Below are positions 60,770-60,902 of a DNA stretch of 60,902 nt, in pieces. Below the pieces are notes generated by a model. The model saw only the letters and a program-made list of their open reading frames with translations. It had not been told where the DNA came from and ran no database searches. The position numbers and the translations under genes were made by a program. Location of the stretch: positions 1 through 60,902 of the forward strand of contig NZ_JAALFC010000023.1 of the NCBI RefSeq assembly GCF_011058155.1. The letters run 5' to 3'. The stretch's first letter is position 1; each line of letters begins with the position of its first letter. This stretch comes from Litoribacterium kuwaitense (GTDB lineage Bacteria > Bacillota > Bacilli > Bacillales > DSM-28697).

Positions 60770-60902
60770 CCCCCACTTAACACTCTTACAAGCTGTTTGA
60801 AGTAGGAGATTCCTAAGAACACCAGCGTAACCGCCAGTTATTGATTAGGCTATCCCCGTAGTTCCTACGGTTAGAAGCCTTATCGCTTCGTTTTTAAGAT
60901 TT
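60770..60902 (+). mobile_element. Probable right end of an IS200/IS605-type element
   Basis: CCCCCACTT ... GAAGTAGGAG, then TTCCTAAGAACAC, a perfect hairpin CCGTAG-TTC-CTACGG (60854-60868) and AGAAGCCTTATCGCTTCG with a TTTTTAAGATTT end. This order of stems resembles the structured 3' end (omega-RNA/right end) of tnpB elements. No transposase lies inside the window, so it is a relic, a MITE-like derivative, or the edge of an element that continues past 60902. Confidence 0.45.

Noticed and set aside
1-60902. CRISPR arrays, tRNA or rRNA genes, prophage or toxin-antitoxin modules
   Set aside because: I looked for spaced identical repeats, cloverleaf-like segments and phage gene orders and found none that I could support.

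Overview
The window is chromosomal DNA from a low-to-moderate GC Gram-positive rod of the order Bacillales, probably an alkaliphilic or soil Bacillaceae. Evidence: strong AGGAGG-type ribosome binding sites; the c-di-AMP/cell-wall block cdaA-cdaR-glmM-glmS with a glmS ribozyme; CopY/CopZ/CopA copper genes; and CcpA (cre), Fur and PhoP-like sites of the Bacillus type. I cannot name a species from the sequence alone. There is no rRNA, tRNA or CRISPR array that I can see.

Layout. 1-10 kb: GrpB-like protein, a duplicated-domain lipoprotein, a TetR gene plus a dehydrogenase-hydrolase fusion that share a 20-bp operator, a second TetR gene divergent from an FMN reductase and a DsbA/SpxH-like protein, a ferredoxin-NADP reductase, and a Fur-box-preceded siderophore ATPase. 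10-19 kb: methyltransferase, then a four-gene ABC transporter/glycerophosphodiesterase operon with a good sigma-A promoter and three PhoP-like boxes, followed by an unusual LacI regulator fused to a complete solute-binding domain. 19-22 kb: a decayed zone (aminoglycoside phosphotransferase relic, frameshifted YobU-like gene, WYL regulator). 21-28 kb: RpiR regulator and a kinase/FAD oxidase/dehydrogenase/MFS catabolic operon matching the uncharacterised Escherichia coli ygcU-ygcW-ygcE group. 28-31 kb: two-component system beside a small secreted protein with an internal 55-residue duplication. 31-36 kb: IS200/IS605 debris, a C45 acyltransferase-like protein with a MerR regulator, and a Vat-like acetyltransferase.

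36-40 kb: an AtuA-family/DUF4387/2-hydroxycarboxylate transporter cluster under a GntR regulator; the transporter is split by a one-base frameshift in an A-run, and both promoters carry an identical 15-bp operator. 40-44 kb: MFS, cysteine-rich flavoprotein and cysteine-rich MarR regulator, likely a thiophilic-metal or thiol-stress unit. 44-47 kb: GreA paralogue, a histone-deacetylase-like amidohydrolase with a cre site, and a divergent LuxR regulator that appears to start at ATT. 48-52 kb: copper operon copY-copZ-copA-glutaredoxin plus a second copZ with its own CsoR-type palindrome. 52-54 kb: relics, a class C serine hydrolase and a doubly frameshifted GNAT gene. 54-60.6 kb: glmS, its ribozyme, glmM, cdaR, cdaA. 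The last 130 bases look like the right end of an IS200/IS605-type element.

The most interesting material is the PhoP-box transporter/phosphodiesterase operon with its LacI-binding-protein fusion, the two-component system/repeat-protein unit with an 11-bp direct-repeat operator, the TetR operator pair, and the ATT-started LuxR regulator.
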